Positions 60,484-64,000 of a stretch of DNA of 64,000 nucleotides are shown here, piece by piece. The first letter of the stretch is position 1; each line of letters begins with the position of its first letter. This DNA is from Mytilus californianus (Eukaryota; Mollusca; Bivalvia; Mytilida; Mytilidae), in contig NW_026262668.1 of the NCBI RefSeq assembly GCF_021869535.1, positions 14,802,348 through 14,866,347 on the forward strand, read 5' to 3'. The notes under the pieces are model-generated. The model searched no databases and had not been told where the DNA came from. It saw only the letters and a list, made by a program, of their open reading frames with translations. The position numbers and the translations under genes were made by a program.

Positions 60484-63136
60484 TTACATCTGGTATACCC
60501 GTCTTGACTTTAAGAAATGTATAATATTTGACACAAGAAGAATACACGATCCAAGTAAAACAGCACTTCCACCAAAATAAAATGCATAGTCGTACTTGCC
60601 ATTCAAATCTTTTAGGAGCCCTGAAAAACAAAATATTTTAAAATAAAAAAAAATATATAGAGCGTTTACTGTGTGTATATATATTGCTCGATTACCAGTC
60701 CTTGCAGTATTGTGTTTGTCATTACGTGACAAGTCTAAATGTTCACGAAAGGTAATGTTGGTAAAAATGATCTAAATCAAATCTGTTTCACTATTTCAAC
60801 TAGAGGCTCTTTAGAGCCTGTGTCGCTCACCTTGGTGTATGTGCATATTAAACAAAGGACACAGATGGATTCATGACAAAATCGTGTTTTGGTGATGGCG
60901 ATGTGTTTGTAGATCTTACTTTACTGAACATTCTTGCTGCTTACAATTATCTCTATCTATAATGAAGTTTCAGTGGAAAATATTTTGTAAAAATCTACAA
61001 AAATTTACAAAATTTATGAAAATTGTAAAAAATAGACTATAAAGGGCAATAACTCCTTAAGGGGTCAATTGACAATTTTTGTCATGCTGACTTATTTGTA
61101 GATCTTACTTTGCTGTACATTATTGCTGTTTACAGTTTATCTCTATCTATAATAATATTCAAGATAATAACCAAAAGCTGCAAAATTTTCTTAAAATTAC
61201 CAATTCAGGGGCAGCAACCCAACAACGTGTTGCCTTATTTGTCTAAAAATTTCAGGGCAGATAGATATTGACCTAATGAACAATTTTATCCTCGTCAGAT
61301 TTGCTCTAAATGCTTTGGTTTCAGAGATATGTACTATTTTTTAGCCGTGTCGGCCATCTTGGTTCGCGGGCGGGGTCATCGGACACATTTTTTAAACTAG
61401 ATACCCTAATGATAATTGTGGACAAGTTTGGTTAAATTTGTCTTCGTAGTTTCAGAGGAGAAGATTTTTGTAAAAGATTACAAAAATTTACGAAAAATGG
61501 TTAAAAATTGACTATAAAGGGCAATAACTCCTTGAGGAGTCAATTGACCATTTTGGTCAAGTTGACTTATTTGTAGATCTTACTTTGCTGAACATTATTG
61601 CTGTTTACAGTTTATCTCTATCTATAATAATATTCAAGACAATAACCAAAAAATTTCCTTAACATTACCAATTCAGGGGCAGCAACCCAACAACGGGTTG
61701 TCCGATTCATCTGAAAATTTCAGGGCAGATAGATCTTGACCTGATAAACAATTTTAACCCATGTCAGATTTGCTCTAAATGCTTTGGTTTCAGAGATATA
61801 AGCCAAAATCTACATTTTACCCCTATGTTCTATTTTTAGCCATGGCGGCCATCTTGGTTGGTTGGCCGGGTCACCGGACACATTTTTTAAAACTAGATAC
61901 CCTAATAATGATTGTGGCTAAGTTTGGTCAAATTTGGCCCAGTAGTTTCAGAGAAGAAGATTTTTGTAAAAGTTTACGGACGACGGACGCAGGACGCAGG
62001 ACGACGGACGACGGACGCCAAGTGATGAGAAAAGCTCACTTGGCCCTTTGGGCCAGGTGAGCTAAATATGGTCTAGAATGTCTTTTTTTACTTAATTTAC
62101 AGCAAATGAGCCTTATGTTTTTATTGGACATTTATTATGTATGACTGACAGATTATTCTCATGAACGAGCAGACGACAAAAACAAGTCTATATGGCTAAA
62201 GAAAAGATAAATCATGAAATGTTTGCATACATACCTGACAGAGGAGGACCAATAAAAACACCAATGCCCTGAAAAAACAAAACTATTCCAAACGATTTAG
62301 ACAAATTCTCAATACCAAGAAGATCCACGATGATCACCGACTTCTGTGACACATACATCCCTATGGTAGATCCATATATAGCACAAGCCACGGCTAGCTG
62401 TGAGAAAGTTGTAAGTGACGGAATAGTCAATGATACAACACCCATGAAGATGATTAGAACATTGTATATGTAAATGCGATATGGCTTCATAAATTTCCGG
62501 TCAAATAGGAACCCTGCGAAGAGTCTGCCAATTCCATCCGATACACCAGTCACAACCACTGTGTACGCGGCTTCAAATTCACTTGTCCCTATCTGTAGAG
62601 CAAAGGCAGGTAGAAAAACCATACCAGAAGAAAATGCTAATGTAAATAGTAAAATTGCCACACAAAATGCACAATATCTTAAATCTTTCAGAAGAGATAA
62701 GTCAAATAGTTTAGTTTTGGTCTTAGTTTTACTTGAATCATGCTGAAAAAGGAATACAGATGAGGCGCGGCGAATAAGAGAAACAACAGAGTTCCTGCTG
62801 GTCATTTTACGCTTGTTTTTCGAAACTGAAATAACAATATCGACGTCATTAGGAAGCTGGGGTTTTCTTGCATATGCATGTTGTCGGCTAGAATTTGTAG
62901 CATGTTGTCGGCTAGAATCTGTAGCATGTTGTCGGCTAGAATCTGTAGCATGTTGTCGGCTAGAATCTGTAGCATGTTGTCGGCTAGAATCTGTAGCATG
63001 TTGTCGGCTAGAATCTGAAGCATGTTGTCGGCTAGAATCTGTAGTAAGCTCGGCCTTGGTTGACGGCTCTGTGACCGACATGATTCTATTTTGATTGTCA
63101 GAGACACTATTGACGGATTTTCGATCATGTCTTTTC
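60484..63136 (-). CDS. Monocarboxylate-transporter-like (SLC16) protein, 3' two exons
   Basis: Exons 63136-62235 and 60620-60484. Junctions are gt-ag (acceptor ttatttcag at 63137, donor gtatgt at 62234, acceptor tttttcag at 60621), and the frame is continuous to the stop. The visible part starts in the central cytoplasmic loop and continues through six hydrophobic helices (CAFCVAILLFTLAFSSG; YTVVVTGVSDGIGRLFAGFL; YNVLIIFMGVVSLTI; AVACAIYGSTIGMYV; GIVLFFQGIGVFIGPPLSG; YAFYFGGSAVLLGSCILLV), matching TM7-12 of a 12-helix MFS carrier. The GRLFAGFLFDR and GPPLSG...YDYAFYFGG motifs fit the SLC16 C-terminal half. TM1-6 would lie upstream of 63136, outside the window. Substrate unknown. A Met at 63081 is internal, since the exon opens in frame before it. 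Confidence 0.82.
60801..62066 (+). repeat. Dispersed family B element, 1.27 kb, in last intron of the transporter gene
   Basis: Starts at tagaggctctttagagcctg (a short hairpin) and ends at ctcacttggccctttgggcc plus aggtgagcta (a strong hairpin). Internal boxes (gggcaataactccttaaggg, gtagatcttactttgctg, gcagcaacccaacaacg) occur twice, at about 61040-61260 and 61520-61740. A run of ggacgacggacgc units lies near the 3' end (61978-62020). Decayed relatives are at 15.5-16.1 and 18.7-19.6 kb. The 93-residue ORF at 61779-62060 is inside it and not a gene. Confidence 0.7.
62877..63044 (-). repeat. Coding 24-bp minisatellite, seven units
   Basis: Seven tandem 24-bp units encode TDSSRQHA-type octapeptides (variants begin S or T; one has N for D) in the transporter's central loop. 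The units are nearly identical at DNA level, including third positions, so the expansion is recent or homogenised. Length is a multiple of three, so copy-number change keeps the frame. Confidence 0.9.
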
Positions 63137-64000
63137 CTGAAATAATAAAAATTCTAATAACACTACCTGCTCGTTTTGTCACAAAACACATATACAAGTC
63201 TAAATAACGGATAAAAATAATAAACAAAAAATATTAGATCCATACAAGACTTTGAATGCACAACACAAATCACAAGAAACTCTGTTCTATTCTATTAAAG
63301 TATGCTCTATAAGAGTATGCATTTGCCAACTTATTAGTAAGCAAAAATGACAGAATCCATGCAAGGCTAGTAGAAACTTTAACATTAAATCTGGTGGGTG
63401 GGTGGGTGGGGGGGGGGGGGGGGAGTTACCGACTAAAGCTGTAGAAGAATATGCATTCAAAAGCTTCATCATATATGCCCTTAAATGGAAATGTTCATGT
63501 TTCTTACTTTGGGTAACCGTGGAAATAAATCTGATAAAAAGTGAAGAACAATCCAAGTTATAAATTTATACTTTCTAGTTTCTTGCTATACAAGTGTACA
63601 CAACAGGAACGTTTTCATATACAAACTTCCCAACGTGCATAAATTGTCATGGTTTGTTAAAGGAACTAAAAAATGATGAATATAATACAACAATAAAATA
63701 GAATATGAGGTGCACAACTCTTCGTGGTATGAGGTAACTATGTCAGAGTCCAGTTTCGTTCGATTACGGCCTTGTAAAATGTAGGCGTTTTCGTTTTGAT
63801 AAGTACTTCAAATGTAGAAACGGCATTTTCTTTTTCAGTCAAATATTTTTTTCAAATATTATCAGGTTTTTGTACTGTATAAAATTGAGAATGGAAATGG
63901 GGAATGTACATGAATACAAAATAGCATGTGACCATAACGTAGACCTATGACGTCAATGCTAAAAAGTATGATAGACAATTAGCAAAGAAACTGAATAGGG
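63137..64000. other. Upstream intron of the transporter gene, incomplete
   Basis: No further exon matching TM1-6 was seen to the window edge. A (tggg)n/G-run lies at 63392-63423, an obvious candidate for G-rich structure. The rest is AT-rich and unremarkable. Confidence 0.4.

Noticed and set aside
61779..62060. 93-residue plus-strand ORF
   Set aside because: Lies wholly in dispersed family B, including its ggacgac run and terminal hairpin.
62813..63094. Cys-rich plus-strand ORF with CCRLES repeats
   Set aside because: Antisense shadow of the 24-bp coding repeat in the transporter exon.

Overview
This window is AT-rich nuclear DNA from an animal with an intron-dense, repeat-laden genome. The dispersed repeats are of kinds I associate with marine bivalves, most likely a mussel (Mytilus-like). 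Examples are tails carrying gagttgtctcattggcaatc, an element ending in a hairpin of the form gctcacttggccc/gggccaggtgagc, and short hairpin elements with caatctgattaaaatt ends. The organism call is from memory of such repeats, not from a search.

Three spliced protein genes are supported, all on the minus strand. (1) 4048-7617 is a three-exon gene for a 432-residue protein with an N-terminal PHD finger and a long unrecognised C-terminal region. (2) 22080-41943 is a 16-exon gene for a 665-residue C2-PDZ-DH (RhoGEF) protein. Its exon phases close exactly, and there is a candidate alternative first exon at 34916-34952 and a candidate alternative 3' end at 21406-22087. (3) 60484-63136 holds the last two exons of an SLC16/monocarboxylate-transporter-like gene whose 5' half lies beyond the window; its cytoplasmic loop is encoded by a 24-bp coding minisatellite.

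Layout: 1-4000 repeats; 4.0-7.6 kb PHD gene, with a hairpin element swollen by a 45-bp minisatellite in intron 2 and a MITE with 9-bp target duplication in intron 1; 7.87-8.9 kb 5'-truncated retroelement tail; 9.66-11.95 kb an ATTCCT-type hexanucleotide satellite; 12.2-21.1 kb a graveyard of dispersed repeats, including several copies of a reverse-transcriptase element tail; 21.4-41.9 kb RhoGEF gene; 42-53.7 kb sparse sequence with scattered repeats; 53.98-57.73 kb an inverted-repeat transposon (87-bp perfect ends, 5-bp duplication) enclosing a dead reverse-transcriptase element; 58.2-59.8 kb a minisatellite; 60.35-63.1 kb transporter gene, with a 1.27-kb dispersed element in its last intron.

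The genes share no obvious pathway. The DH protein would act on Rho GTPases at membranes, the PHD protein probably reads chromatin or derives from a transposon, and the transporter sits in a cell membrane. No rRNA, convincing tRNA or CRISPR was seen.
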